In this document: positions 10,926 to 23,955 of the stretch, in pieces
Layout of the letters: every line of letters begins with the position of its first letter
Numbering within the stretch: the first letter of the stretch is position 1
Assembly: GCF_050436995.1 (NCBI RefSeq)
Contig: NC_134755.1
Coordinates: forward strand, 3,101,001-3,165,000
Length of the DNA stretch: 64,000 nucleotides
DNA from: Anticarsia gemmatalis
Taxonomy: Eukaryota > Arthropoda > Insecta > Lepidoptera > Erebidae
Direction of reading: 5' to 3'
Translations under genes and position numbers: made by a program
The notes under the pieces: model-generated
Seen by the model: the letters and a program-made list of their open reading frames with translations, nothing else
What the model was told of the DNA's origin: nothing
Databases searched by the model: none

Positions 10926-12858
10926 AACATTCTAACAGAAACTGAAAACCATTTTTTCAGATCTGACAACCGAATCTAGCAGTCAAATACATTACCACTC
11001 AGACCACCAAAGTACTCAAATACTAAATCCCTATTAACTTTAATCAAAAACACGCTACTAAATTCCACCAACATACCCATATCTTCTATCTAATACAAGA
11101 TACGACCTCTGTCCTAAAAAGTGTTCAAAGCCAATCAATTCAATTAATCCTTTAATTAAATTAAAGGCGGAACATGTTGACGTGGCCTATGCCCGGATGA
11201 AGCCTCACTAAATCCAGATTAGTACGTCACAAGTAGAAATTAGGTCGTAGAAGACTCAGCTACATCGATTTCGTTTTAACCGTCGGTACGTATATCAAAC
11301 GGATTTCGTTCCAGTATTTTTCTCTTTGCGTCACACATTTTGAAGAGACTGGCAGATTGTGAAATGGGACGGTTTAATATTGATGATTTCAAACATAGGT
11401 CACGTCGATACTGATATTTAAAAACAAAAATAATTCTCTTACCTTCTGTTATAATATAATTCATGCCTGCAAGAATATAAAAAAAATGGTGCTGTTTGAA
11501 ATTATATTCTGAGGTCGAGTGTAGGCTTCGTTTTTTACGCGAGTAGAGCCGCCATAGCCTAGTCATTTCAATAATTGATAACTTCTTATCCCAGATAAGC
11601 TTAGAACTGCGTTCTTAAAATCAAAATTCCCAGCAGAGTTATCAATCGATACAATAATCTAACCCAGTTTCAACGCAAGTTGTCCAACAATTGTCCGTTA
11701 TACCGTTTTATGAAACAGCTGTAGTAAAACGCGGTAATGGCCATAACGAGCGGTCCTTGGGTTATATTTTGTTTGTCGCCAATCGCCACGCTCGTCAGGT
11801 GGATTAATGACGCCGTATAATGTTAGCTTTAGCCTTCTTACCCACAGTTCCCCGGCCATAAGAATTGATGGAATTGTTTAGCGTGACTTACGAAAATATG
11901 GGATTGTGGGACAGGTTGTGGCTTAATTTGAAGATTAGGTGATTTGTGTATGCGTAAAACCTTTCTACCCAAACCTTTGGTTGTCCATTTTGTTTTTTGT
12001 AATAGGGAAAAGTCATCTCTTCTATACCTACCCAAAATATCGAAATCTGGGTTAATTAAAATCTCTCTCTCTGCCTTCCCTATTGACGGCACGCGTTATA
12101 TGTCTTTATGTATTAATAAGCTCTTGAAATTTCATTAGTTAGTTAACGCAATAAAATGTAGAGTAGGCTTTTTACGATTTGGGATAAAAATAAACAGTAA
12201 AAGTTTTTATAAAGCTTCGAGTACAACCAAATCGCCGTAATGTACATTGCAATAAAAAATAAAAAAGGCTTATTCAATTTCCGCATAATCGTATTTGTCA
12301 TAGAAAATCAGAACGCAAACAACGCCTATTCACAAACAAGCAAAAAAGTGACTCGAGAATAATTCAACAAAAAAAAGAATCTTTAAAAAAAGGTTGCACA
12401 TTATACGAAAAGTGGAGCAAAAAATTTTACTCGGCGTGTTACCCTGACCTGCGAGTTTCAAGGCAACGAAAATTGTATGCCAAGATTTACATTTCGTGAG
12501 GCTTTTTCCACAACGTGTGGAGACGAAGCTTGTATTGTTGAAAAAGTTCACTTTGCCCGTATTCGCGATTAAATTGGTTCACTTTACTCAAATCGGCGAT
12601 AAGGATGAGACGGCTTTCTTTAATGTGCGATTACTTTTCTTTCGTTTTCCATTTGAGCAATTCTATCGTAGTCATTTTAGTTTTATTGTTGGAGAATATT
12701 TTATAATTGGTTTTATTTCCATTAAGCTTTTAAAAGCATAATATTTTGTACTACAGTGAAAAATTTTATCATGAAATATAATATTCACTTTCAATCAACC
12801 GTTTTGTTTGATTTTTTTAATTACTATCACAGTATCGCTGCATATTGTTTAACAAGCT
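10926..12858. other. No recognisable feature
   Basis: No supported gene or repeat. Two overlapping opposite frames at 11838-12138 are open for 60-85 codons but have no recognisable domain. Confidence 0.45.
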
Positions 12859-13702
12859 TCACTACATAGTATAAAACAAAGTCGCCCATTTTGTCTGTAG
12901 TCCCTTCGTATGCATAAAACTTTAAAACTACGCAACGGATTTTGATGCGGTTTTCACTAATAGAAAGAGTATTTTCTCCGACAAGTTTTTATATATAATT
13001 AAAATACATTGAAACTATATTAGCTGAGTTATAGCGATTTATGTCCAAGAAGTCAGAAAAAATATCTAATTGAAGATTGCATTTGTGCGTGCGCCGCTTA
13101 TACCGTTGGATACAAGTAAGAACAATGTATAGCAAAAACATTGGTCTTTATTAGTTCTACAAAAAAGTCCGCGATGACATATATCCAGCTTTTTTATTTA
13201 AGTCACAAAAACTACTTTTCTGTATTAAAAAAACATTTAATTCGTTGGGTGATGTTTAACTGGTGATATAACCAATAATACATATATCCTTATCAAAATA
13301 AGTAAGTTCATCATCACGAGCATTTAATTTAGATTATTTTTGCAGTTTACAGTGTGTTATTTAGACATATAGTTTAGGAGATATCACGATATTAGTATAG
13401 CGGCACGGTACGGGCCGGCCGCGGCGGCGGGGGCAGCGTCCCTATAAATAGCGCGTCGGCGGCATATTATTATAAGACAAAAAAAAATCTGTACATTACT
13501 TAAATATTTTTTCCAAAAACTGATAGGGGGGGCGATCAAAGAAGAGTCACAGAAACCAAAAAACATTTTAATATTTTAAACGCCGTTAAGGGAAAGAGAA
13601 GTTATTGTGAATTGAAAATTAGTATCCAATATGTGTTGGTGCGTTGACTGTATTTGTCGAAGTAGCGGGATACACGCAAACGAAGTTGCGCGGGTCAGCT
13701 AG
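12859..13702 (+). mobile_element. Long non-autonomous Helitron with GC-rich core
   Basis: The 5' part carries ataaaacaaagtcgcccatt, then cggattttgatgcggttttc, typical of moth Helitrons. The 3' end is aacgaagttgcgcgggtcag followed by CTAG (13699-13702) and T, identical in style to the short copies. The 5' edge is approximate, because no clean A|TC junction is visible. At about 844 bp it is the longest Helitron here and contains a very GC-rich patch at 13400-13470 with ggccggccgcggcggcg. Open frames over it (for example 13384-13566 -) show no RepHel motifs, so it is non-autonomous. Confidence 0.75.
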
Positions 13703-16700
13703 TGTTTTATAAAATCTTTTAACAAAATCAATGTTGTTAGGCAACGACACACCCAATTCTTAGTATTTTAGGTGTCAACGAAATTTTCCTTTGCCGTTAA
13801 CGCAAGTGATGTTAATTTCCTCCGCACATTCGATTTAAAAGTCAAAGTTCACGAAAAGGCCTTGGAACTCGAAACCTCAAACATTCCGCCACTGCATACA
13901 TCGTTTGAAAGCAACATTTTCTTTTCACGAAATCTAAAGAACCGAAAGAAACAACAAGTACTATGAGACACGTTAACAAATGATTACCCCCGGATTTGTT
14001 CGTAGCTTTTCCTTTTCGCCCTAATCCTGTACGGGTTCCACCGAATCCCAATTGATCCTCCACTAAATAGGTACAGAAAGCTCACAAGTCTGATAGCTTC
14101 GTGTATTACCCCTATTTTTGCGACTATGTTCAGATTTTATGGGCATATCCGTTCTGCTTACAATTCCCAGTTTTATGTATGAAACTATTCTGTGTTCTGT
14201 CATTTTCTAAGGGTTTTATGTGTACAGGACGATAAAGTAAAATCAATCACGCCGTAATAGTTTATTAGAAAATTGTGCCTCTATCATAGACTTGCAGGGA
14301 GGGAGAGCGGATATTGCTTAATAAAATGAAGCTCAATAGAATTAGTTGTGGCTAAAAACTGAAGCTGCTGGTGAGGAAAATGTGACTTTTACGAAGTATT
14401 TTCTACTAAGCTATGGATTTAGATAGCGCTACGAAAGCATGGCTTTGGTGTCAGATTCTAAAAATGAGCACTTATTTGCTTCGTAGCAGTCATTTCTTTA
14501 GGTTTTCTATTATTTTAAGTCAGGTTCAGGATCAATGAACCGACAATACACTTCTAAATGTTATTTTCTCAGATGAAGCGTAACTATTCTTCATGTTCAA
14601 AATACAAAGTTAATCCTCAACAAGACGCAAAGTCTAATGAATTCTAAAAATAAATTAGTCTAGGGACTTATCTGTTATATTGTCAAGGTCTCAATGGTAA
14701 CTAAAGTAAGAAAATCTTTCCTTTATAATGGACTTATTTGCATACTAAATGGAGAACAGAATTACAGAATAGGAGGATTTGCAAGTACTTACTTAGTGTG
14801 TGGTTTCAGTCTAATCCAAATTGGTTTGCGTCGTTAAACCGCCCTTGGGTCGAAGGTTCTTAATACCATGGCAATTTCAAACGTTTATGGGAATTGTACA
14901 CCTTTATTAAATATACTTTTACGAGTTTTACCGCAGATTAAAAGAGTTTTGGTAATTCAATATTTTCCTTGTAAAGCAAATAGATGTAAATATTTCAAAA
15001 TTAATAGATGAGTATTTTTCTCATTACAGTATTTTAAAAAGATTTCACGGGTAATCAAAAAAATAAACACTGCTTATAAATAATCGTTAAGAAGCTTTTA
15101 AACGTACGATTTCGTCAATATTAGCATATAATTAGAAAGCCTGCGTCTAGATTGATATTATAACTTTTAATACACGTTCAGTGCTAAATAATTCTTGCAG
15201 CCGAGAATTTCCCAAATATTAACTCACACTTGGGTCACGCGAAGCACCCATTTTCATTTTTCCGTCAGAGACATTTTGGGAATTTACAATATCGCACCGT
15301 AGCTATTTTAACGACTTTTATACAACTTTGTGAATTATAAAAGGTAAAGTTGAAACAAAGTGGGTCAAGTTTGTGTTCCCCGCAAACGTGGAAGGTAATT
15401 TTGGTGTTCAATAGATTTTTTCCGTCGTTCCCCACTCGAACGTGAGCCAATTTCAAATCAAAGCAACTCCCTGTTAATCAAAATACACCCGTATTTCTTC
15501 TGGATAAAGTGTTATTTTGTCCTCGCAATGGCTTGGCTGTAAGTCAGAGTTAGGATTTTATTCCATTAGGATCTTAGTTAACAATCTATTAAATGTTGTT
15601 TGGCTAACTTTGTAGGGACTTTGAGGTCGGCTCAGACGCAAACCAATATGTTTTCCAAACATGTACTCAATTTATCGACAAGTTCAATCATCATTGAAGG
15701 CTTTTTTCTGGGGTCAACCGCTTCAACCTGCGTTCTATTATTATTTACACAATTTTAAGATTCAGTTGGTGAACCAATACAGGATACGAGCATCCTTACA
15801 AACCTTTAATAAAATCACGGCTCAAGTTATAATGAATCAACCTATGAAGTCTGTCTCTAAAATGAAATTTTAGATAGAATCCACAATAGAGATAACAAAG
15901 GCTAATAACAAAAACGTGAATAGACGACTGCCAGGAAAGCTACAAAAGCCTTAAAAGAGTAAAAAAAGTGTCACAAACCCGAGTCCCTTAGTCAGCAGAG
16001 GGTGTTAAGTCTTGAATGGTCCCTCAAAACATAACGAGACGCTTCCGAACGTTAATTAATGAAAGTCAGTTCAGTTCAAAACCATTCCACTTCGTTAACG
16101 AAACATTTTAATATGATTACAATTTGTGCAAAATTAGTTGTTTGGCAATAAACTCTGTTTGGACACGAAATTATACATTTTGACTGTAGTCGGAACTTTC
16201 ATTTTATTTTGTTTGCGGGAGTTGTTTGTTTGATTGATTTTCAAACGCCATGTTTTCGTCTGCGCTGTTGCACGCTGCGGCTTGTTCGCAAAATATTTTT
16301 GCATTCGAATCCAGGTTAACATTTGCATTTGGTATATTCCTTGATTTTTGGAGGAAAAGATAAATACGAATCTATTTTTATATTCCCTTCTATATAGCTT
16401 TGTTTCTTTTCGTAAAAATACACCATTTAATATATTTAAAATTACTATTTTGAGCAAGAATAAAATATGAACCTGCTAGGCACTAACCTGAGAGCTAAGT
16501 ATGTCTTATTCACACAAAGCAACTGCTGTATAGATAACCAGTTACATAAATAATGGCATAATTACTTCACAGTACATAGTGACATAATTATGTAATTGCT
16601 AGACACAACAATACATAAGCCAGTGTACGCTAGATTACGAAATTGTTTCCAGACAATTACCTTTTAATGACGCTACATTATATGAGATAAAAACCTAAAA

Positions 16701-19700
16701 CAAAAACACAACTAGACGTATAATTTAAATGGCTGTCATTTGCAAACCGACCACTGTGCAAATTACGCCAACGCAACTTTGTAGCGTAAAAAATGCTGTA
16801 CATATGAAAATGATGTACCTATAAAAGTTCCTTGAATATAATTTTTTGCCTGTCCCGCTAAAAATGCATGAGCTAGGCGTAATGTGAAAATGTTAGTTTT
16901 TTAGAGCGGTGAGCTCGCTTCAGGAAAAAATTAACCTTGTTAGCTGGTATGACGGCCTTCTAGATATTAAAAGGAATAAACATCTTCATTGTAGGGAGGA
17001 GAACGTATGGTTTGAATGTGTTTTACGAACTTTTTTCAATTGCAACCAAGAACCTGGTTCAAGCTTAACTCGATTTCTGCACCTCGTATGAAGACTTATA
17101 AATTGTTAAGTTTGTGGTTTCTGCAGACAGTCGTGCTTGCTTTGATACTGTATAGTGTCCATTATAAAGCTTAGCGTCAAGAGCTTAAAAGTAGCCTATA
17201 ACACATCTTTTAATATTGAATTTAGGTAATTTATTTTCTCCATAAAATGTTTCTGTTAAGAGCCTCAAAATACATAACAATATACACCATTTACGGTACA
17301 TTTCAAAATCAACACGCAAATGTACTCAGTATGTAATTGTCAGAGAAAACCTTAAAGAAATCAGAGGCGGAATTCTTCGTATCATTTTTGATTTATTCCC
17401 TCTACGTTAGACGCTCACGTTCATGAATTTTGCATTGACAATCGTATTAGAAAATGTAAGTATTCTTACCAAAGTGCCTTTTTTCTTTGTGAAGCACTTT
17501 GACTTTAAGTATTGCAGAGTTTTTATAGACTTTGTAAGTAGTTGAGTTGGCTTTTATTCAAAATCGATGAAGTTAATATTAGTTTTTAGTGAAATTCCTC
17601 AGCATTCTTCTTCGCTTACAGGTAGACCGTGTAATGGTAGATGTAAGTATAAAATATATTTCTATACGTCATGTTATACGAAGGTAAAAGATTGATTGTT
17701 ATCTAAAGATTATTATTGTGTCATTTGTCATAATTTATGTTCACTATGTTTGTTTGCAAGTCTTTTACAAGGCAGTATTATTTGTTTAAAAGCAGCAACC
17801 AAATATAAATGTCTACAGGCCTATACACAATTCAGAAGTTAATGACTTTGAACGTGGACCGCAATCTGACTTTTCGCAAAAGGTCACTACTCTTGACTTT
17901 TTGACGATGCTATAGAAATTGAAGCTCGATGAGGGTCTATTGTTTTCTAATACTTTAAAGGGAAGCTTGGATGTACGTGGCCTGAATACATAATTACTTG
18001 TAAGTTGGGGCACATACAAAGTGTTAATTAATAAATTGTCCTCCTTATAAATTATTCATGAGGGCAGTTCGCCGTTACCTTTTCTTCGTGGAGTAACCTT
18101 TTACGTAGAGATTAGATAGGCTGGTCAAAGATCACAGGAGCATAAGTAAATTGCGTGAGTAATGCAAGTTGTCTTTTGGGTGTGTTTCGCATTTAAAGAT
18201 ATTTCTAATTTGTCCCAATATGCAATAACTAAATCTCATGTAGAGATGATTAATTACGAGGAAGATGTCGTGAAATCCTTGCTATTTTTTAGTTAAAGGA
18301 CTTTATAGATTTTATTACCATTAGTTATATTTCGAAATCATATATTTTTAGAAATTATGATGTTTTATGAACTTGAATTTCTACGTAGAAACTATAACAG
18401 AGATACAATTACTCAAAATTCTTTATCAAAACTTTTATCGATACACAAAACTGTTACTCAATTTTCCATTGAAATTGTGAACACAAATAGCCACTATAAC
18501 TAACAACGGTTTGATAACAAAGGCTTATATCGTTAGGAGCCGTGCCACGATCGCTCTATAGGGTATAATTTATATCTGACCTTTTAATAGCACATGCAAT
18601 CAGACCACCTATTATATTATCGCTTAATAAATTAGTTTTTGGTGACGGTTATATATCTTTGTTATTCGTTTTAGCTTTTTAGTAGAAGTGCTTATAATTA
18701 AGAGCTACTTGCCTATAATCATTTGGAATTATAGTCATTTAATTGAATGGTTGAAGTATGAAATTTTGCCTAATTGATGATTTAAAAGAAACGTTTTGCC
18801 CTATTTTCTCGAAGTATTTAATATAAGCCTATATTTTGCAAAGTGAATCTATATTAACATAAAAAATGGGGAAGGCTGTAGTTATTAACCAGAAGGATTC
18901 TAACGCTGCAGATTGCTGCTTCCAATTACGTCTCTTGACTCTTAAAAATATTTAACCGCTTTACTTACCCAGCATGTTAAGAAATGATTTGACAATAAAG
19001 CCACAGAAAATATAAAGAAAAGTGATAAAATATCGTTCATATTCTCACTCAAATAGCGTGTACCGTCGCATACCGTCTGTCGCATTGGGTTATGTCAGGT
19101 ACAAACAGAAATCGGAGTTTCTTTTAATGATGCGGTAGAAATGTCACAGGTTGTGTAAAAGATTTTCTTTCGTGGATTATTATGTTAGGACTAAGAATTG
19201 GCGTTTGTAATGGTTCATGTCATTATTTTAACGGCATGCTGAAGGTTTTAGCTACGTACTAAGGTATTTTTAGGAACTAGGAAAATTGCTTTATGCCTCG
19301 CTAACTTTATTTATTTTAAACTTTATACACACTATGTACAGGGTAGACTTAATGCCAGATTGCATTCTTTCAAATAAAAACTTCATCTCACGGGTTAGTT
19401 GTTTTTTGGTATAACTCAAATTATCTCGTCGCCATGCAATTTCTACTCACAATGCGTAGGATACGTAGCATTTCATTACTATGCCGATAGTAGAGAATAA
19501 GCTAGAATTCAGTAAACACGACCCAAAAAACAGCGCCTGCTGTTTTTAGAATGCACGTCAAAATGTCGAACATCGACATTATTGACACCTGAACAAGATA
19601 AAAGTATCAAAAATTCATGTACACGAATACCACTACTACTCACAATCACTGTAGGTACCTATTATGAAATGCAGAACGCAGACACAAAAAAATCAGGACG

Positions 19701-20679
19701 AAAGGTTGGTAAATGAAAATAAAACTGCATTGCATCTCGTTCAATTGACTGCGCGTCGTGTCCCACCCATCAATTGGATGTCGGGACCTTGACACGACAC
19801 GGCTTTTGTCGCTATACTGGCTATACGATTTAAACCCGGCATTGTCTGCGATGGTTTTGTTCCGATATTAAAGGGAAGAGTAATGATGAATTTTGGAATT
19901 GATAGGCTTTGTGAAGTGGAGCAAGTACCTACCTTTTTTTTAGTAAATGGTTGACCTGTTTAATTTATATTATCATAGTGTGATACCGTAGTGTATCTGT
20001 TCGGACTTTCTAGTCTTGATACTTTAATATTGTAATGATACGTATTTAACAAATAATATTATGCTTAATCAAAATAAGATGTGTGTTTGCAACCCATGTA
20101 TCGCAATAATACCAAAAATTAATATTATCTTTAAGTTTTAATAAATTGCACATCCGCTATGAATAAACTATTGATTCAACACTAATTGTATCATCCCATG
20201 TGCACAATTATGCAATGAATTTATTATTATCTTTAACCAATAGTTAACGAAGTTAAGTTACATAAGCTTAATTTAGAAGAGTATTCTGTTTTACAGAAGC
20301 CTGACAAAGTCATTGACACAAAATAGTAGTACAAATAACACAGACATACAATCTTTTATTACCATTATTATTAACTTACACCATACATGTACTAACATAA
20401 TTACGTATATACATACACGTATAAATGACAATCTGTACGTCAAAGGTCCATTGTCAATGTATTAATAATAGAATTGCCTGTTTTTGTTGAGTATTGTTTT
20501 ATAATCACCTCTAGTTAAAGTTTAAAATAGAAAATGTTTGTCTGGTTTGCTCATTACGCAGAAAAAGCTGAACGTATTTTGATGCAGATCTCATTTAAGC
20601 GGATTTAGTCTGTCATAGCAACGGTCAAATAAAAATTGCTCGGTAGATGAGCATGATCCTTATTATTCTTTATTCTTCT
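13703..20679. other. Seven kilobases without a supported feature
   Basis: Uniform AT-rich sequence with scattered frames of 60-107 codons, none with recognisable domains. Only weak inverted repeats were seen, such as cataatta/taattatg around 16556-16594. It reads as intron or intergenic DNA with no recent insertions. Confidence 0.45.
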
Positions 20680-20890
20680 TCAGAAAGACAACTCCCGGAC
20701 TAAGAAATACTCTTGTGTCGCGGGACTTACTCAAGAATACATATAACGGACACAAAGCACAACTAGACCCGAAACAACTACATATTTGTGGATCGCACAA
20801 ATATTTATTCCGTGTGGGAATCGACCCCACGATCTCTCGACACTCTGGTAGTGGCATGGCGACCACTTTAATCACTACGCCACGGAGGAG
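20680..20890 (-). mobile_element. SINE family 1, near-full-length copy
   Basis: This is a tRNA-derived SINE on the minus strand. The tRNA-like head at the right end has an A-box region (cctccgtggcgtagtg) and a mutated B box (ggggtcgattccca). The body contains ttatttgtgcgatccacaaa and tctagttgtgctttgtgtc. The 3' part has cccgcgacacaagag and gtccgggagttgtctttc. Five copies of this family occur in the window. Frames crossing it (20663-20875 -) are not genes. Confidence 0.85.
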
Positions 20891-21616
20891 TTAGGTCATG
20901 TTATTCAGACGAGCTATTATAAATATCTTTTCCCTGTCATAATAAATATTTTGTGCTGCGAAAAGCAATATTTTGTTCAGATTTAGACTTTGTATTCAAA
21001 GTGGAAACCGTTGTAGACAATATAAGCTGAATTGTAGACAATTCTCGAAGTGGAAATCTGAAATATCAAAATGAAAAGACTAGTAGTTTTTTATTTATAC
21101 TAGTTTTTTGCTCTATTTAAGTCTGCTTTCTTTGTAAGGAAACTGGGGCCGATTTCTCATTATTAACTTTATTCAAGGAATAATTTTTACTGAATCTCCT
21201 GTCACAAAATATTGTAATTCAATCGCGCTATAATGCAAGAAGTGGTTCTTCAAAATCTACAAAAATTTTTTTTTTGGAGAACAAAATCGAAACGCATAAT
21301 GTTACTTTTTTATCACTTATTATAAGTAAAATATGTATACTTAAACCGCTTCCTAAAAAACAGAAAGCTGTTGAAAACTAAGCATAGCGTAACTTAATTT
21401 TTCAACAACCAAAAAAAAACAAAGTCGTTCTTTATTCCTAAGGGATCCGAAGTATTTTGAGGAGACATAAATCCTGTCGAAACAACTTAAGTTTCTTCAT
21501 TCAACTTACTGAATATAGTGAAGAGTATTATAGGCCGACAACTTAGTAGAGAGCCTTCGCATGCACGAGTTATCTGCATTTACAGTGAATAATGGTGAGT
21601 GAGATACTCGGGATTA
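20891..21616. other. No recognisable feature
   Basis: AT-rich sequence without a supported element. Confidence 0.45.
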
Positions 21617-21894
21617 TCTATACTAATATTATAAAGCTGAAGAGTTTGCTTGTTTGTTTGTTTGAACGCGCTAATCTCAGGAACTACTGGTCCGATTTAA
21701 AAAAATCTTTCAGTGTTAGATAGCCAATTTATCGAGGAAGGGTATATACAATGTCATCATTCATGCTACGATCAATAGGAGCAGAGTATCAGTAAAAAAG
21801 GTTACAAAAACGGGGAAAATTATGACCAATTGTCCATTATGGTATTTCTTTTATTATAATATTATGCCCGTGCGAAACCGGGATGGGCTACTAG
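21617..21894 (+). mobile_element. Non-autonomous Helitron, intact ends
   Basis: It starts TCTATACTAATATTATAAAG and ends cgggatgggctaCTAG, inserted between A (21616) and T (21895). A (TTTG)n-like run follows the 5' end, then cgcgctaatctcaggaacta, and the 3' portion has gcccgtgcgaaaccgggatg, able to form the subterminal hairpin region. At 278 bp it is longer than its sister at 6888-7109, mainly in the 3' half. Any open frame over it is non-genic. Confidence 0.87.
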
Positions 21895-22538
21895 TTCATT
21901 ATAATTTAGATAAAACTTTCATCATTATAATTAAGAAAAAAATAATTTTGATATCAAAAAGAAGCTGTTTGAATCAGGCTACCGTCAGATGTTGCTCTAG
22001 ATAGACTATTTCGCTTCCGTCCAGAGCACCGGTTCGAATAGCACCTAGCCTAGTCCACGAAGAGAATCTGCCAAATATAGGTGAGTTAGGACAGGTGACT
22101 AGGACTAGGACTCTTCCAACCGCGAACAAAGGAATATAATTATAATCCTCTCTGCTAACTTGTTGAACTATAGAATATATCCTTACCAAAATGTTACGCT
22201 TAAAACATAACAGTATTTAGTATAGGATTAAAGTGTTATGAGTTCGTGTGGTTTCCTCTGAGTGATATTAAATAGGCCTCGTGAGCTAGCTTAAGTGTAT
22301 TGATCCATATAGGTTTATTTTAGGACTAAACTTTGATAGAACTTAGTGAATTCCTGAGAATAAATTGTGACAGTACAGTTTCTAATGGTTGCATAAACGA
22401 TAGCGAATTTTGTGCGAAAATAATTTTCACTTTAGTGATATCAGTATTGAGTGTTTGATATTTCGACGTTAGCAATTTGATATTTAAGCTTTTCATTTCA
22501 TAAGAGTGATTTAGTTATTTATTTCGTTTAAGAGCTTA
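21895..22538. other. No recognisable feature
   Basis: No supported gene or element. An open frame on the minus strand at 21974-22189 has no recognisable domain. Confidence 0.45.
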
Positions 22539-22652
22539 ATACCCCGGTTTCTGGGGTACATTTGGCGGTAGTATATGTATTCAATAGCGTTTTAGCTCAT
22601 ATAAGAATGACCATTTGAATTTGCCGCGAAATGTGCCTCAGAAACCAGGGAT
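22539..22652. mobile_element. Small palindromic MITE, copy 1
   Basis: The ends are inverted repeats of about 28 bp: ccggtttctggggtacattt at the left and the complement of aaatgtgcctcagaaacc at the right, followed inward by ggcgg/ccgc. The interior tattcaatagcgttttagct matches, in inverted orientation, the element at 57049-57136. It is 114 bp with no coding capacity. The exact target-site duplication is unclear here. Confidence 0.75.
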
Positions 22653-23729
22653 TTGGTAATATTTCTAAGTATGTTACCAAATAATTTCGTCCAAGTATTA
22701 AAATATTGAAACTAGTACTAGGTTAAATTACCCTTCATAAAATAGAGTTATTCTCAAAGGTACAATAAAGAATTACGATAAACCTAGCCCATGATAAACT
22801 AAAGTAAACCCAAATCCTATACAATTGTTATTCCAGCTCACATCGATAGCAATGAATCATACATTTAGTGCGTAATAAACAGCAAAGTTATAGCATTCAA
22901 AGCCTAGTGAATACGCCGAAGCTATATATTCCATACATTACATTACTACAATAGCAAAGCTAACTGCATCGTGATAATACCGACGAACCAAGGTCTTTGT
23001 AGGAATGTTACCCGTTGGTACAAGTTAATTAATTTTACTACACGGTAATACATAATAGTTCTGAATTGTTTACATGCAGTGACATATTAACACATATTCG
23101 CTTGTGACGTCAGAGCTGTATCGAGGGAAGTTTCCGCGGTGTGTGTTGTGTTTGTAATGTAAGCGGTCTACAAGCTTGTGGTTAAAAATGTTAATTAAAT
23201 GTTAACAATGAGAAAAATACACTGGGTCTATTAATCTTTAATACAGGTAAATGTGTCTAGGATTTAGTTGAGACTAAAACAAATTATTAGTCGTTTATTC
23301 TGACAAAAAAATAGTTTTTCATCCCAACATAGTAGCGAATAATTAAACTGACTTAAGTTCTATAAAAATCACACCTTCAGAGAACGAATGTACAATTTAA
23401 CCAATATCGGGTAAATTAAGTCATTATTCTCATTTCGTTTCGATATTTATCATATTTCCCATAGTAAAATATAAATAGCGAGTCTGAATTAAAAATCAAA
23501 GTTCCATAGCCTCAATAGGCTGTCTTCATAAACTAGCCAACTTATTGCAACTTTGTGAAGAAAAGTACTTAAACTAGCAAGTTCAAATATCGAAGAACTT
23601 AAGTAGGCGCGACGAAGTTCCGAGCAAGAAAACGACTTGAGAAAATGGACGACCTCTAACTGCAATTCTCTTTAAGAAAACATTTGTTACTCGTTAACCA
23701 AGGAAGAACTAAATACCTTATATTTTACA
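22653..23729. other. No recognisable gene; one CRE-like octamer
   Basis: AT-rich sequence. It contains a perfect TGACGTCA octamer at 23105-23112, which could bind CREB/ATF-type factors but may be chance. Confidence 0.4.
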
Positions 23730-23955
23730 TTAGCTTTTTTTCGCGGCATCGTCCGCGTGGTTTAGAGCAGAATAACAATTTTCCATATGATTTTTAATTT
23801 CCCTTGGGGGTAGAGTTGATCAAAATCCTTTCTTAGCGGATGCTTACGTCATAACATCTACCAGTATGCTAAATTTCAGCCCGATCCGTCCAGTGATTTG
23901 GGCTGTGCGTTGATATCACTATGTCAGTCAGTCAGTCATGCACCTTTGAGTTAGA
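23730..23955 (-). mobile_element. Non-autonomous Helitron, minus strand
   Basis: Minus-strand reading starts TCTAACTCAAAGGTG (A just upstream), followed by a GACT tandem run, cacagcccaaatcactggac and ggctgaaatttagcatac. It ends cacgcggacgatgccgcg and aaaaaaagCTAA, with T just downstream. CTAA fits the Helitron CTRR rule, although the other copies here use CTAG. The element is 226 bp. The TCAG-type microsatellite near its 5' end (23921-23940) is part of it. Confidence 0.8.

Noticed and set aside
16134..16457. 107-codon minus-strand frame
   Set aside because: Basic, Lys/Asn/Gln-rich sequence with no domain; length compatible with chance in AT-rich DNA.
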